DNA of 53,714 bases, taken from NCBI GenBank assembly GCA_946482325.1, contig CAMLRA010000011.1:1-53714 (forward strand), given 5' to 3'. A model generated the notes under the pieces. The model searched no databases, was not told where the DNA came from, and was given only the letters and a program-made list of their open reading frames with translations. Positions 6,522 to 15,638 of the stretch are shown piece by piece (position 1 is the stretch's first letter; each line of letters starts with the position of its first letter). This DNA comes from an uncultured Chromatiaceae bacterium (GTDB taxonomy: Bacteria; Pseudomonadota; Gammaproteobacteria; Enterobacterales; Alteromonadaceae). A program made the translations under genes and the position numbers.

Positions 6522-8612
6522 ATGGATCTTACCCAAGCCAGATCACTGTTTATCGAAGAAGCTCTTGGTTTGCTGGAGGTGATGGAAGCCTGTCTACTGG
6601 AGATTGAAGCGGGCGATGCGACTGCATCGCAACATATAGATGCAATTTTCCGGGCCGCACACACGATCAAAGGCTCTGCCGGTCTGTTTGGTTTTGATGC
6701 AATAGTCGCATTTACCCATATCGTTGAAAGTGTCCTGGACAAAGTCCGCGATCAGAAAATTAGTCTGGATCAACAATTATGTGATTTGTGCCTGCTGTGT
6801 CAGGACCATCTGATGACGATGATCCAACAGCTGCAGGACGATAATATCCGGCTTGATCTGCAAGCCGGGGAACTGCTGCTTGCGCGGTTGCATCAGTACC
6901 TGGATGGAAAACCTGCACCTGTTGTCCCGGAAGCTGAAGCTGCAACTTTGTCCGAACATTGGCAGTTTGATGTCCGCTATGGCGCTGATGTATTCCGCGA
7001 TGGTATGGACCCGATGTCTCAGCTCAGTTATCTCGCCACTTTAGGGACTTTAACTGAAGTCCGCCTGAGCGCTGAGTTTCCGGCTGAACATTTTGACCCG
7101 GAAAGTTGTTACCTGCGGTTACATGCCAATCTGGCGTCGGAAGCGACGAAGCAGACACTGGAAGATGTATTTGAATTCGTTCGCGACAGTAGCGAAATCC
7201 ACATTACCGTTCCCAGAAGCATTTCAGAACAATTGGCACAACAAGATGTCAGCGATGAAAAACTCGGCACATTATTAGTTCAGGCCGGCGCGGTCACCCC
7301 CCGTGAACTGCAGCACGCCCTGCAGGTCCAGAAGCAACAGGAAATCGCGATAGGCCAGGCTCTGGTCCAGCAGGGCGCAGTCCCTGCAGAACTGGTCAGC
7401 ACAGCGCTTGATAAGCAAAAAGCCACTGAGCACAAAAGGCCGGCTGATTTTCAGTTTCTGAAGGTAGAAGCTCGCAAACTGGATGGGCTGATCAATCTGA
7501 TCGGCGAACTGGTGACCTCTGGGGCAGAAATGGATAGTTTGCTCAGTGATCTTGGTAATTCGAAGATATCAGAGTCCTTTTCAGTCCTCAGCAGTTTGCT
7601 GGAGCAAATCCGGGATGGTGCGCTGAGTCTGCGGATGGTGCAGATTGGCGAGTCCTTTTCCCGGTTAAGACGCATTGTCCGCGACGTCAGCAAAGAGCTT
7701 GGCAAAGATATCGACCTTATTGTTGAAGGGGCGGATACCGAGCTGGATAAAAGCATGGTTGAGAAGCTGTCAGATCCATTAATGCATATAGTACGCAATG
7801 CGCTGGATCACGGTATTGAGCCGACGGAACTGAGGCTATACAAAGGCAAACCGGCGCAAGGTCAGCTAAAGCTCAGTGCCAGACACGAAGCGGGGTCGGT
7901 GGTCATTGAGATCTCTGATGATGGTGCCGGTCTGAATGTGCAAAAAATCCGCGACAAAGCAATTGAGAAAGGCATTTTGTCGCCAGACCGGGATTTGAGT
8001 GAGGCTGAAACTTATAAACTGATATTTGAACCGGGTTTTTCAACGGCGGCAGCCGTAACCAATTTATCCGGTCGCGGTGTTGGTATGGATGTTGTCAGGC
8101 GCAATATCGAAGAGTTACGCGGACAAATTCAGATCCGCAGTGCTGTGGAAAAAGGCACGACATTCAGTATTCGTTTACCGCTGACGCTGGCCATTATCGA
8201 TGGTTTCCTGGTCAGTGTGGCGGATACAAAACTGGTGCTCCCGCTCAATATGGTGCAGGAGTGCATGGAATTCAAACCAGGCCTGCAAACTCAGGGCCGC
8301 AATTATCTCGAGCTGCGTGGTGAGGTTCTGCCGTTTATCCGGTTACGGGATATTTTCCGGCTGCCTGGTCGTCGTCAGCAAAGGGAAAATGTAGTCATAG
8401 TGCAATATGGTTCAGATCGGGCCGGCCTGGTGGTAGATGCTCTGCATGGTGAATTGCAGGCGGTGATTAAACCGCTAAATTCAATGTTTCAGTCATTGCG
8501 GGGTATTGGTGGTTCCACTATTTTGGGCAGTGGTGACATCGGTCTCATTTTGGATATTCCTCAACTCGTGCAGTTTGCAACAAATCTGGAGATGCAGACA
8601 TGTCATCCGTAA
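6522..8612 (+). CDS. cheA: Chemotaxis histidine kinase CheA with MshEN-like insert
   Basis: A 696-residue hybrid kinase core. HPt domain 1-125 has phosphoacceptor His47 (AAHTIKGSAG). Residues 145-232 form a region resembling a regulator-binding domain. Residues 247-299 hold two 24-residue motifs separated by 5 residues, matching the MshEN/GspE-N c-di-GMP motif. The dimerisation helices are at about 312-385. The ATPase domain has N box (DPLMHIVRNALDHGIE, 418-433), G1 (DDGAG, 466-470) and G2 (GRGVGMD, 517-523). A CheW-like domain (about 555-690) ends the protein. All catalytic boxes are intact. Start ATG at 6522 is chosen because GGAG (6511-6514) lies 7 bases upstream. It overlaps cheW by 13 bases. 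Confidence 0.96.
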   Translation: MDLTQARSLFIEEALGLLEVMEACLLEIEAGDATASQHIDAIFRAAHTIKGSAGLFGFDAIVAFTHIVESVLDKVRDQKISLDQQLCDLCLLCQDHLMTMIQQLQDDNIRLDLQAGELLLARLHQYLDGKPAPVVPEAEAATLSEHWQFDVRYGADVFRDGMDPMSQLSYLATLGTLTEVRLSAEFPAEHFDPESCYLRLHANLASEATKQTLEDVFEFVRDSSEIHITVPRSISEQLAQQDVSDEKLGTLLVQAGAVTPRELQHALQVQKQQEIAIGQALVQQGAVPAELVSTALDKQKATEHKRPADFQFLKVEARKLDGLINLIGELVTSGAEMDSLLSDLGNSKISESFSVLSSLLEQIRDGALSLRMVQIGESFSRLRRIVRDVSKELGKDIDLIVEGADTELDKSMVEKLSDPLMHIVRNALDHGIEPTELRLYKGKPAQGQLKLSARHEAGSVVIEISDDGAGLNVQKIRDKAIEKGILSPDRDLSEAETYKLIFEPGFSTAAAVTNLSGRGVGMDVVRRNIEELRGQIQIRSAVEKGTTFSIRLPLTLAIIDGFLVSVADTKLVLPLNMVQECMEFKPGLQTQGRNYLELRGEVLPFIRLRDIFRLPGRRQQRENVVIVQYGSDRAGLVVDALHGELQAVIKPLNSMFQSLRGIGGSTILGSGDIGLILDIPQLVQFATNLEMQTCHP

Positions 8613-9121
8613 CCCCTTCAGCTGGTGCTGAGTTCTTGAATAAAGCCGAATTAACGCATCAGCATTATCTGACCTTTATTCTGCGTGACGAATATTTTGG
8701 CATCAGCATCAGCGCAGTCAAAGAAATCATCGAGTATGACAATGTCACGGCCATCCCTTTAATGCCGGATTTCGTTAAAGGCGTACTGAATTTACGCGGC
8801 GAAGTGGTGCCGGTGATCGACCTGTCGATCCGCTTTAATAAACCGGCAACGGAGATCCAAAGACGTACCTGCATCATCATTCTGGAGATCCCGTTTGAGG
8901 ACCAGCTGGTCACGCTCGGAGCTGTTGTTGACAGTGTCTGCGAAGTGTTGGAGATTCAACCGGAAAGTATTGAATCAGCACCCACTTTTGGTGCCCGGAT
9001 CCGCGCCCAGTTTATTCTGGGCGTTGCCAATGTCGGGGAGCGTTTTGTTATTTTATTGCGCGGTGAGCGGGTGCTGTCGCTGGATGAAATGGCCACTTTG
9101 ATTGAAAAAGTCATGGAATAG
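8600..9121 (+). CDS. cheW: CheW coupling protein
   Basis: A 173-residue SH3-like double-barrel scaffold that links MCPs to CheA. It shows the family core: YLTFILRDEYFGISISAVKE, IPLMPDFVKGVLNLRGEVVP (the receptor and CheA-P5 contact) and VDSVCEVLEIQ. About 20 extra residues precede the domain. It begins inside the end of cheA (13-base overlap), indicating translational coupling, and is followed 13 bases later by cheR. Only one CheW is present in this cluster; a second CheW-like fold is at the CheA C-terminus. Confidence 0.95.
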   Translation: MSSVTPSAGAEFLNKAELTHQHYLTFILRDEYFGISISAVKEIIEYDNVTAIPLMPDFVKGVLNLRGEVVPVIDLSIRFNKPATEIQRRTCIIILEIPFEDQLVTLGAVVDSVCEVLEIQPESIESAPTFGARIRAQFILGVANVGERFVILLRGERVLSLDEMATLIEKVME

Positions 9122-9134
9122 GTGACGGCGCGGT

Positions 9135-10007
9135 ATGAAATCAGGGCCGTCCGTGCCGGACTTTCCAACAGCGACCACTCAGGCTCCTGTACTCAGCGAT
9201 CAGGAATTCAGGCAAATCCGTGACTGGTTGCATCAACAAAGCGGTATTCATCTGTCAGAAGTGAAAAAAAGCATGGTGGTCGGACGTTTGCAAAAACGAC
9301 TGAAGGCTTTGGCGATACCCACCTTTCATGCTTATCTGAAGTTTATCAATCTGCCCACCCAGCTGCAGGAAAGGCAAATCGCGCTGAATTTGTTGACGAC
9401 GAATGAGACCTATTTTTTCCGTGAAGAGAAGCACTTCAGTTTTTTACAACAGGTGCTGCCAGCCTTTGAACAACAGCCTTTACGGATTTGGAGTGCTGCG
9501 GCCTCGTCTGGAGAAGAAGCCTATTCGATAGCATTATTGCTGGCGCAACAACTTGGGTTGGCGGCTGACTGGCAGGTTATTGGCACAGATATAAATACTG
9601 CGGTGCTCGACAAAGCAAAACAGGCTTTGTATCCGATAGATGCCAGTCACCGCATTGCGTTGCCCTTGCTACAAGCCTTTTGCCTCAAAGGTATAGGGAA
9701 AGAACATGGTCGGTTTAAAATGGGGCCTGAACTGTGCCGCCATGTGCAGTTTATGCAGGCGAATCTGTTTGATCTCCAGGCTAAATTGCCGCAATTTGAC
9801 GTCATATTCCTGCGAAATGTGCTGATTTACTTTGAGCTTGAGGATAAAAAAAAGATTATTCAGAATGTCATACGACAGCTGAAACCGGGTGGCTGGTTAT
9901 TGGTGGGACATTCGGAAAGTATTCATGGTTATCTGGATTCCCTGCAGCAGGTTCGCCCCAGCTGTTACCAGTATAAAAAACCGGTGGGCAGGCAGCTGCA
10001 GGAGTAA
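9135..10007 (+). CDS. cheR: Chemotaxis protein methyltransferase CheR
   Basis: A 290-residue S-adenosylmethionine-dependent glutamate O-methyltransferase that methylates the MCP adaptation helices. The N-terminal helical domain (about 20-95) ends in LTTNETYFFREEKHF. The SAM-binding domain has IWSAAASSGEEAYSIA (motif I), VIGTDIN (motif II), FDVIFLRNVLIYF and LKPGGWLLVGHSES. All family motifs are present and the length is usual. No C-terminal TPR extension is seen. It lies 13 bases after cheW and 3 bases before cheB. Confidence 0.96.
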   Translation: MKSGPSVPDFPTATTQAPVLSDQEFRQIRDWLHQQSGIHLSEVKKSMVVGRLQKRLKALAIPTFHAYLKFINLPTQLQERQIALNLLTTNETYFFREEKHFSFLQQVLPAFEQQPLRIWSAAASSGEEAYSIALLLAQQLGLAADWQVIGTDINTAVLDKAKQALYPIDASHRIALPLLQAFCLKGIGKEHGRFKMGPELCRHVQFMQANLFDLQAKLPQFDVIFLRNVLIYFELEDKKKIIQNVIRQLKPGGWLLVGHSESIHGYLDSLQQVRPSCYQYKKPVGRQLQE

Positions 10008-10010
10008 AGA

Positions 10011-11072
10011 GTGGCAAAAATCAAAGTTCTTATTGTCGATGATTCGGCACTGGTCCGTCAGGTACTCAGTAGTTTGCTGGAGAAAGAGGCGGATATTGAG
10101 GTGATTGCGACAGCTCCGGACCCCATTTTTGCAAAGGCGAAAATGGCCAAAGTCTGGCCGGATGTCATCACGCTGGATGTCGAAATGCCAAGGATGGATG
10201 GCATCACTTTTTTAAAACAAATCATGTCGACCCGACCAACCCCGGTATTAATTTGCAGTTCACTGACAGAAAAAGGCGCGGCAACCACAATGCAGGCTTT
10301 AGAAGCCGGCGCCGCTGCGGTATTTACTAAACCTACGTTGGGTGTCAAAGATTTTCTGACAGCGGAACGTGGCCGCTTTGCTGACACCATCCGCGAAGTG
10401 GCCAAAGTTAATACCCGTAATTTGTCCCGTTTTCCATTACCTGCGGTCGCGCCGGTGAAAATGGCTGCACTGCCAGAGCAAGCGCCAGTGGCGATGAGTA
10501 AAACGACCGAAAAAGTGATTGCCGTTGGTACTTCGACGGGGGGTACTCTGGCCCTGGAATATGTATTGAGCCGGCTTGAACGTGATTGTGAAGGGCTGGT
10601 GATCGTGCAACACATGCCTGAGAAATTTACGGCGGCATTTGCCGAGCGGCTCAATAGCTTGTGCGCCATAGAGGTACGTGAGGCCAAACACGGTGATCGG
10701 GTTCGGCCCGGTTTGGCTTTGATCGCACCCGGTGGCCAACACATGAGTTTAACCCGCAACGGTGCCTATTATCATGTGATTGTTAAACCCGGTCCGGCAG
10801 TAAACCGGCATTGTCCCTCGGTTGATGTCCTGTTCCGCTCAGTGGCCAAAGTGGCTGGGACGAATGCAATTGGTATTATTATGACCGGGATGGGAGATGA
10901 CGGTGCGCGTGGTTTACTCGAAATGCATGAACAAGGCGCCCGGACTTTTGCACAGGATGAACAAAGTTGTGTGGTGTTTGGGATGCCAAAAGAAGCCATA
11001 AAGCGGGGCGGAGTCGACCATGTGCTTGGGCTCGACAAGATCCCCGCCGTCATCATGCAATATAGTCGCTGA
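10011..11072 (+). CDS. cheB: Chemotaxis methylesterase/response regulator CheB
   Basis: A 353-residue two-domain protein. The receiver domain (1-120) has D10/D11 and phosphoacceptor D56 ([13 protein letters not shown]), plus the Lys in VFTKP. The C-terminal methylesterase domain (about 165-350) has the catalytic triad: Ser in VGTSTGG, His in VIVQHMP and Asp in [11 protein letters not shown]. It demethylates or deamidates MCP glutamates when phosphorylated by CheA. The start is GTG at 10011 with GGAG six bases upstream, inside the end of cheR. It converges on cheD (10 bases between stops), so the adaptation genes meet tail to tail. Confidence 0.96.
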   Translation: MAKIKVLIVDDSALVRQVLSSLLEKEADIEVIATAPDPIFAKAKMAKVWPDVITLDVEMPRMDGITFLKQIMSTRPTPVLICSSLTEKGAATTMQALEAGAAAVFTKPTLGVKDFLTAERGRFADTIREVAKVNTRNLSRFPLPAVAPVKMAALPEQAPVAMSKTTEKVIAVGTSTGGTLALEYVLSRLERDCEGLVIVQHMPEKFTAAFAERLNSLCAIEVREAKHGDRVRPGLALIAPGGQHMSLTRNGAYYHVIVKPGPAVNRHCPSVDVLFRSVAKVAGTNAIGIIMTGMGDDGARGLLEMHEQGARTFAQDEQSCVVFGMPKEAIKRGGVDHVLGLDKIPAVIMQYSR

Positions 11073-11082
11073 CAGGGAAAGC

Positions 11083-11580
11083 TCAGCGGCTGTTCTGCAC
11101 TTGCCGGACCCAGACATCTCCACTCCAGATTTCGTATATAACATTTCGATGTCCTTGTCCGCCAACATGTTCTGATATCGCGGTCAGGCCCATCTGAGCC
11201 AACCCTCGGCGTGCCGCCGCAATATTTATTTCACCGATCCCGGCTGAATTTGTTCCAGGGTCAAACATATAGGCACCGCCAAATATTTTGGCCTGGAACT
11301 GGCTGGCAGGCAGACTGAGTTGCTTCAGCTCGCGGGCAACGAGCTGAAAACACTCGTCGGCATAGCGGGCGTCCGGATGTGTCTGAGACTGTGCTAAGTT
11401 TCGGGTTTTACGGCTTGGCAACAAAAAGTGACTCATACCGCCTAACCGCAACTTAGGATGCCAAAAAGTGACGGAAACGCAGGACCCAAGCAGAGTCCGG
11501 ATCCTTGTGTTTCTGTCGCAGGTAAAATAGAAATCGCCGGGTTGTAGCAGAATATCAATCATCTGCGCGGGGGCTGTCAT
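11083..11580 (-). CDS. cheD: CheD receptor glutamine deamidase
   Basis: A 165-residue CheD-family protein. The catalytic Cys is in TLLGSCVSVTFW, the His in GGMSHFLLP, and the third conserved region in KIFGGAYMF. CheD deamidates receptor glutamines to glutamates so that CheR/CheB can use them. It is last in a minus-strand group with an MCP (28 bases upstream) and a CheY-like regulator, and it converges on cheB. The start at 11580 follows a CGGAG about 10 bases upstream; an internal ATG at residue 7 is an alternative. Confidence 0.95.
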   Translation of the reverse strand: MTAPAQMIDILLQPGDFYFTCDRNTRIRTLLGSCVSVTFWHPKLRLGGMSHFLLPSRKTRNLAQSQTHPDARYADECFQLVARELKQLSLPASQFQAKIFGGAYMFDPGTNSAGIGEINIAAARRGLAQMGLTAISEHVGGQGHRNVIYEIWSGDVWVRQVQNSR

Positions 11581-11608
11581 CTGTCAGGGCTCCGCGCAGT
11601 CTGAAACA

Positions 11609-13228
11609 TCAAAACCGGACAAAGTCGTGGTCATTGCTGACCTGCGGGCTATATCCGGTTTTTTTGCTGGTCGGTTTATGTAACGGAGCCGCCCGGGCAG
11701 GGGAATCGCTGCTGCCACTGACTTTGAAATAAGAGATGAGCTGTTGTAACTGTTCGGCCTGTCCACTCATTTCTTCCGCAGTAGCTGCAAGCTCTTCACT
11801 GCTGGCCGCATTTTGTTGTGTGACCTGATTCAATTGCATCATGGCGCTGTTAATTTGAGCTGTGCCGGTACTTTGTTCTTCGCTGGCGGCGGTGATTTCC
11901 TGCACCAGCTCAGAGGTTTTGTTGATACCCGGGACTAAATCACTGAGCAATGTTCCGGCGCGTTCCGCCAACTGCACACTGCCCTTCGCCACTTCACCAA
12001 TTTCCTGAGCGGCCACCTGGCTGCGCTCGGCCAGTTTACGCACTTCAGCCGCGACAACGGCAAAACCGCGACCATGTTCGCCGGCACGGGCAGCTTCAAT
12101 GGCGGCATTTAATGCCAGTAAATTGGTCTGGTAGGCGATGTCATCAATAATACTGATTTTTTCCGCGATACTTTTCATGGCCGAAACAGTCTGGCTGACT
12201 GCCTGGCCACCTTCGTTGGCATTCACCGCTGCTTTCGCCGCAATACCTTCGGTAATTTTAGCGTTCTCAGTATTTTGCGCGACCGACGCGCTCATCTCTT
12301 CCACTGATGCTGAGGTTTCCTCGACGCTGGCCGCTTGCTCGCTGGTGGCCTGAGACATATTTTGTGCGGTTGAACTGACTTCTTCCGATGCCGATGAAAG
12401 ATTGTCCGCCGCACTTCGTACTTCCCCGACAATTTGAGCAAGTTTGTTCACCATATCGCTGATTGCAAACAACATACTCGACTTGTCTCCAGTCTTGAGC
12501 TGAACCTGCAGGGTCAAATCACCGGCCGCCACCCGATTGACAACATCTGCCGCATAGGCCGGCTCACCACCGATTTGCCGCAGCAATCCACGCACAATGA
12601 TCACAGCGATTAATATCCCAAGCACAATAGCCACCGCTATGATAGAAGTCACCAGGCTTTGTGCACTGGCATAAATCTGGTCGCCAAGGTCGCTGGCTTT
12701 GTTCCCACCGGAGACATTTAAATCAACCAGTTTTATTAAGAGTGCAGAGTATTCATTAAACAGATTCAATGACTCGCCATTCAGTAGCTGCATCGCCTCA
12801 TCAGTTTTCATTTGACGGGACAGACCCACAACATCTTCATGAATGGTCAAATAGCGTTTAAACAGCTGGTCAAATTGTTGCAACAGCCGGGTTTCTTCTT
12901 CTAAAACTATCAAGGCTGCATAGCTGTCACGATTTTTGTTGATCGTTGCCAACGCGCTTTGCATGTCTTGCTCAAATTTAGCCATTTGCTCAGGTTTACT
13001 TGCCAGCACGTGTTGCAGCTCTGCGATGCGATAATCAGAGGTTGCAGTATTCATCTGATTAACAAAATTGATACTGGGCATCCAGTTTTTAGCTATGTCG
13101 GTAGATTGATCATTGACTTTGCTCATTTCAGACAAAGCCATCAGACCGAGAAATGTCATCAGCGCTAATATTAAGAAAAACCCCAGACCCAGTTTGGTTG
13201 CAATCTTCAGTTGCCGAAAAAAATTCAT
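11609..13228 (-). CDS. Methyl-accepting chemotaxis protein with four-helix-bundle-type sensor
   Basis: A 539-residue receptor: TM1 about residues 9-31, a helical periplasmic region of roughly 155 residues resembling the 4HB_MCP ligand domain, TM2 about 190-212, HAMP ([20 protein letters not shown]), then the signalling domain with the tip [20 protein letters not shown] and [20 protein letters not shown]. Start MNFFRQLKI at 13228 is chosen for its GGGAG/AGGA ribosome site; the longer frame to 13258 lacks one. The C-terminus ends NDHDFVRF after a flexible tail of about 35 residues, which may be a tethered pentapeptide for CheR, CheB or CheD. It lies directly upstream of cheD. Confidence 0.94.
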   Translation of the reverse strand: MNFFRQLKIATKLGLGFFLILALMTFLGLMALSEMSKVNDQSTDIAKNWMPSINFVNQMNTATSDYRIAELQHVLASKPEQMAKFEQDMQSALATINKNRDSYAALIVLEEETRLLQQFDQLFKRYLTIHEDVVGLSRQMKTDEAMQLLNGESLNLFNEYSALLIKLVDLNVSGGNKASDLGDQIYASAQSLVTSIIAVAIVLGILIAVIIVRGLLRQIGGEPAYAADVVNRVAAGDLTLQVQLKTGDKSSMLFAISDMVNKLAQIVGEVRSAADNLSSASEEVSSTAQNMSQATSEQAASVEETSASVEEMSASVAQNTENAKITEGIAAKAAVNANEGGQAVSQTVSAMKSIAEKISIIDDIAYQTNLLALNAAIEAARAGEHGRGFAVVAAEVRKLAERSQVAAQEIGEVAKGSVQLAERAGTLLSDLVPGINKTSELVQEITAASEEQSTGTAQINSAMMQLNQVTQQNAASSEELAATAEEMSGQAEQLQQLISYFKVSGSSDSPARAAPLHKPTSKKTGYSPQVSNDHDFVRF

Positions 13229-13378
13229 GTCCTGACTCCCGCAGAGCGTAGCTAGCATTGACAGTAGTGTCGTGGAGGTCGGGATCTCCGCTTGAATTGA
13301 ACTTCGACCTCAGACCTTACAATACAAGCACAGGTTTTTAGGCACAGCCAGCAATTGAACAAGATAAAAATCAGCGGG

Positions 13379-13750
13379 TTACTCGACAGATATCAGTCGG
13401 GCCACCGCATTAAGCATTTGTTGAGGGGAGAAAGGTTTGGTTACCCATGCTTTTGCGCCGGCGTTGTATGCCTTATCTTTAAATTCTTCGGATTTTTCGG
13501 TACTTAGCATGATAACTGGGGTGAAACGGTAGGCTGGCAGCGTACGGACTGTACGAAGTAAAGATAACCCGTCTTGATCCGGCATGTATAAATCGCAGAT
13601 AAGCAAATGCACTTTGCGGCCATCAAGCAACCGCAGAGCAGATGCCGCATCTTCGGCTTGCAAGGTGCTAAAGCCGGCTGCGAGCAATATGTCGTTCAGT
13701 ACTAACCGTAATGGCGCTGAATCATCAACAATTAAAATAGTTTTTTTCAT
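13379..13750 (-). CDS. Second CheY-like response regulator
   Basis: A 123-residue stand-alone receiver: acidic pair in ILIVDDSAP, phosphoacceptor in LLICDLYMPDQDG, switch Ser in VIMLSTE and Lys in AWVTKPF. It is clearly paralogous to the operon's first CheY (both share LPAYRFTPV), suggesting duplication inside the cluster. The two may split between output and phosphate-sink roles, which is inference. The start MKKTILIV at 13750 has GGAG eight bases upstream; the longer frame to 13918 has no support and overlaps the divergent REC-EAL promoter region. It leads the minus-strand group CheY, MCP, CheD. Confidence 0.92.
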   Translation of the reverse strand: MKKTILIVDDSAPLRLVLNDILLAAGFSTLQAEDAASALRLLDGRKVHLLICDLYMPDQDGLSLLRTVRTLPAYRFTPVIMLSTEKSEEFKDKAYNAGAKAWVTKPFSPQQMLNAVARLISVE

Positions 13751-13905
13751 TGCGGCTCCGGCGTTCCAGCTGTTACTAACTATGTAGGAATTTTCGAAAT
13801 TTTCGACATTTTTGGATTTTTTCTTGAGATCGTTCTCAGATATGCCAGTCTTTGCACTGAGATCAGTCCCATAGTGTGCAGCAAATACGGGAAAGCATTG
13901 TTCGG

Positions 13906-15126
13906 ATGAATGATTCAACCATTTTAATCGTCGAAGATAGCGCAGCGCAGCGGGCTGTTCTGCGACAGTTTTGTCAAAGTGCCGGATTTCAACATATTAG
14001 TGAAGCAGAAAACGGAAGGGCGGCGCTGGCCACGATAGACGCGAATGGCCACCCCGCCGACATTCTGATTTGCGATCTGGAAATGCCTGAGATTGACGGT
14101 ATTGAGTTGATTAATTTGCTATCGGCCCGCCAGATCAGCAGTGCTCTTATTATCGTCAGTGGCAGGGAGAAATCGTTATTATCTGCCGTTGAGCTGATGG
14201 CGACGACAGAAGGCCTTTATGTGTTGGGCGCTATACAGAAACCTGTGCAGGAAGCCTGTTTCCGGCAATTGCTGTATCAATTCTGCCAACAAGGGTTGGC
14301 GCGGCAGAGGGGGGGCGCCAAGCGCAGTGAGCTGCAACTAAGTAAGGAGCAATTACAGCAAGCGCTGAATGACCGGCGTTTTGTGCTGCATTATCAGCCA
14401 AAAATCGATTTTGCCAGTGCAACACTGGTTGGCGCAGAAGCCTTAGTGCGGTTGCAGGCTGCGGATGGTCAGCTCATTTTCCCGAACGATTTTATTCCGC
14501 TGTGCGAACGATTTGGTTTGATTGACGAACTCAGTTATCAGGTGATTGAGCTGGCGATTGCCCAGCAGCAACGCTGGCTGTCGGCCGGTTTGTCTTTGAC
14601 AATCTCCGTCAATTTGTCGGCTTATTCGTTTGAACAACCTGAGTTTTCTGCCCGGGTAATTGCGTTGATAAAAAGTTGTGCAGTGCCACCCAATTCGCTG
14701 ATTTTTGAAGTGACCGAAACTGGTGTTATTAAAGACATTGGCCGGGCGCTGGCTATCCTGACCCGGCTGCGTTTATTTGGCTGCGGCTTATCTATTGATG
14801 ACTATGGCACCGGTTATTCATCGGTGAAGCAGCTGTCGCAAATCCCTTTTACTGAACTGAAAGTCGATCGTAGTCTGGTTGACGGCATCAGCACTAAGCC
14901 ACATTTGCAGGTGATTTTCGAAAGTACTTTGTCGATGTGTCAGAAGCTCGGTATTGAGTTAGTCGCGGAGGGCGTCGAGCGTCCCGATGATTGGTTTTAT
15001 CTGCAGCAGGCTGGTTGTAATACGGCGCAGGGTTATCTGATTTCGCCGCCTTTGCCAGAGCAGCGTTTTTGCCAATGGGTGCAAAACGGCATGACGTTTT
15101 TAAGCAAGGTTGGTCAAAAGAGCTAA
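13906..15126 (+). CDS. REC-EAL response regulator, c-di-GMP phosphodiesterase
   Basis: A 406-residue protein. The N-terminal receiver (about 1-125) has the acidic pocket in ILIVEDS and acceptor Asp in ILICDLEMPEIDG. The C-terminal EAL domain (about 155-395) has an intact EALVR motif (GAEALVRLQ), a metal-binding NLSAYSF, EVTETG, DDYGTGYSS and VAEGVE. All are features of active PDE-A enzymes hydrolysing c-di-GMP to pGpG; the RocR/PvrR-type layout is the nearest known comparison. The ATG at 13906 starts the domain directly. It is divergent from the second CheY, 155 bases apart, at the edge of the chemosensory cluster, linking chemosensing to c-di-GMP control by context. Confidence 0.93.
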   Translation: MNDSTILIVEDSAAQRAVLRQFCQSAGFQHISEAENGRAALATIDANGHPADILICDLEMPEIDGIELINLLSARQISSALIIVSGREKSLLSAVELMATTEGLYVLGAIQKPVQEACFRQLLYQFCQQGLARQRGGAKRSELQLSKEQLQQALNDRRFVLHYQPKIDFASATLVGAEALVRLQAADGQLIFPNDFIPLCERFGLIDELSYQVIELAIAQQQRWLSAGLSLTISVNLSAYSFEQPEFSARVIALIKSCAVPPNSLIFEVTETGVIKDIGRALAILTRLRLFGCGLSIDDYGTGYSSVKQLSQIPFTELKVDRSLVDGISTKPHLQVIFESTLSMCQKLGIELVAEGVERPDDWFYLQQAGCNTAQGYLISPPLPEQRFCQWVQNGMTFLSKVGQKS

Positions 15127-15189
15127 GTACCGGCGCGGCGTTGGTACTACACCAGGTCGTTTTTTTACTGCAATTTTTGTCTCGGCCGC

Positions 15190-15195
15190 TATAAT
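15190..15195 (+). promoter_or_regulatory. Candidate -10 box for the YjdM gene
   Basis: A perfect TATAAT sits 49 bases before the ATG at 15244. No good -35 is visible at 16-18 bases, so this is a weak call. Confidence 0.35.
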
Positions 15196-15243
15196 AGCCC
15201 TCCTTTTTTTATGGCTATTTTGCCATTGTCTAGCGGAGCCGCG

Positions 15244-15582
15244 ATGAGTCAGTTACCCCCATGTCCACAATGTCAGTCCCCCTTTGCTTATGAAGACGGT
15301 GCACAGCTGGTCTGCCCTGAATGTGGCCATGAATGGCAGCCGGGTGCCGAAACTGCCGCTGAAAGCAGCAAAGAGATCCGCGATTCAGCCGGTTCTTTAC
15401 TGCAGGATGGCGACACTGTGACGGTGATCAAAGACTTAAAAGTCAAAGGCTCGTCACTAGTAGTGAAAATTGGCACTAAAGTGAAAAACATCCGGTTGGT
15501 TGAAGGCGACCATGACATCGATTGCAAAATCGACGGTTTTGGCGCGATGAAGTTAAAGTCTGAATTCGTCAAAAAGGTCTGA
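15244..15582 (+). CDS. yjdM: YjdM/PhnA-family zinc-ribbon protein
   Basis: A 112-residue protein with an N-terminal zinc ribbon (CPQC at residues 8-11 and CPEC at 28-31), then the beta-rich PhnA C-terminal domain: [25 protein letters not shown]-like [20 protein letters not shown] and [13 protein letters not shown]. coli YjdM (formerly PhnA) is 111 residues, so the length matches. Its biochemical role is not established; it is not phosphonoacetate hydrolase. The start at 15244 is chosen for GGAG in AGCGGAGCCGCG just upstream. It ends in a strong shared terminator. Confidence 0.93.
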   Translation: MSQLPPCPQCQSPFAYEDGAQLVCPECGHEWQPGAETAAESSKEIRDSAGSLLQDGDTVTVIKDLKVKGSSLVVKIGTKVKNIRLVEGDHDIDCKIDGFGAMKLKSEFVKKV

Positions 15583-15593
15583 TTGGACTGAAT

Positions 15594-15622
15594 AAAAAAT
15601 GGCGCCGGTGGCGCCATTTTTT
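15594..15622. terminator. Bidirectional rho-independent terminator
   Basis: A perfect 13-base inverted repeat (AAAAAATGGCGCC and its complement) around a 3-base GGT loop, giving a GC-rich stem with A-tract and T-tract on the two sides. It serves both the YjdM gene and the convergent small membrane protein gene. Confidence 0.93.
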
Positions 15623-15638
15623 ATCGGGGATATAACCG

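Noticed and set aside
10058..10759. 233-residue ORF antisense to cheB, and similar long antisense ORFs (5824-6411 antisense to cheY/STAS; 50419-51108 antisense to the peptidase)
   Set aside because: They lie wholly or mostly opposite conserved, motif-bearing genes and have no recognisable domain, ribosome site or operon context.
13275..13311. GAGGTCG/CGACCTC inverted repeat upstream of the cheD-linked MCP
   Set aside because: Seven-base arms 23 bases apart are too weak to claim as an operator or attenuator.
15126..15167. AGTACC/GGTACT hairpin plus a distant T-run after the REC-EAL gene
   Set aside because: The T-run begins about 11 bases after the stem, so it is not a convincing intrinsic terminator.
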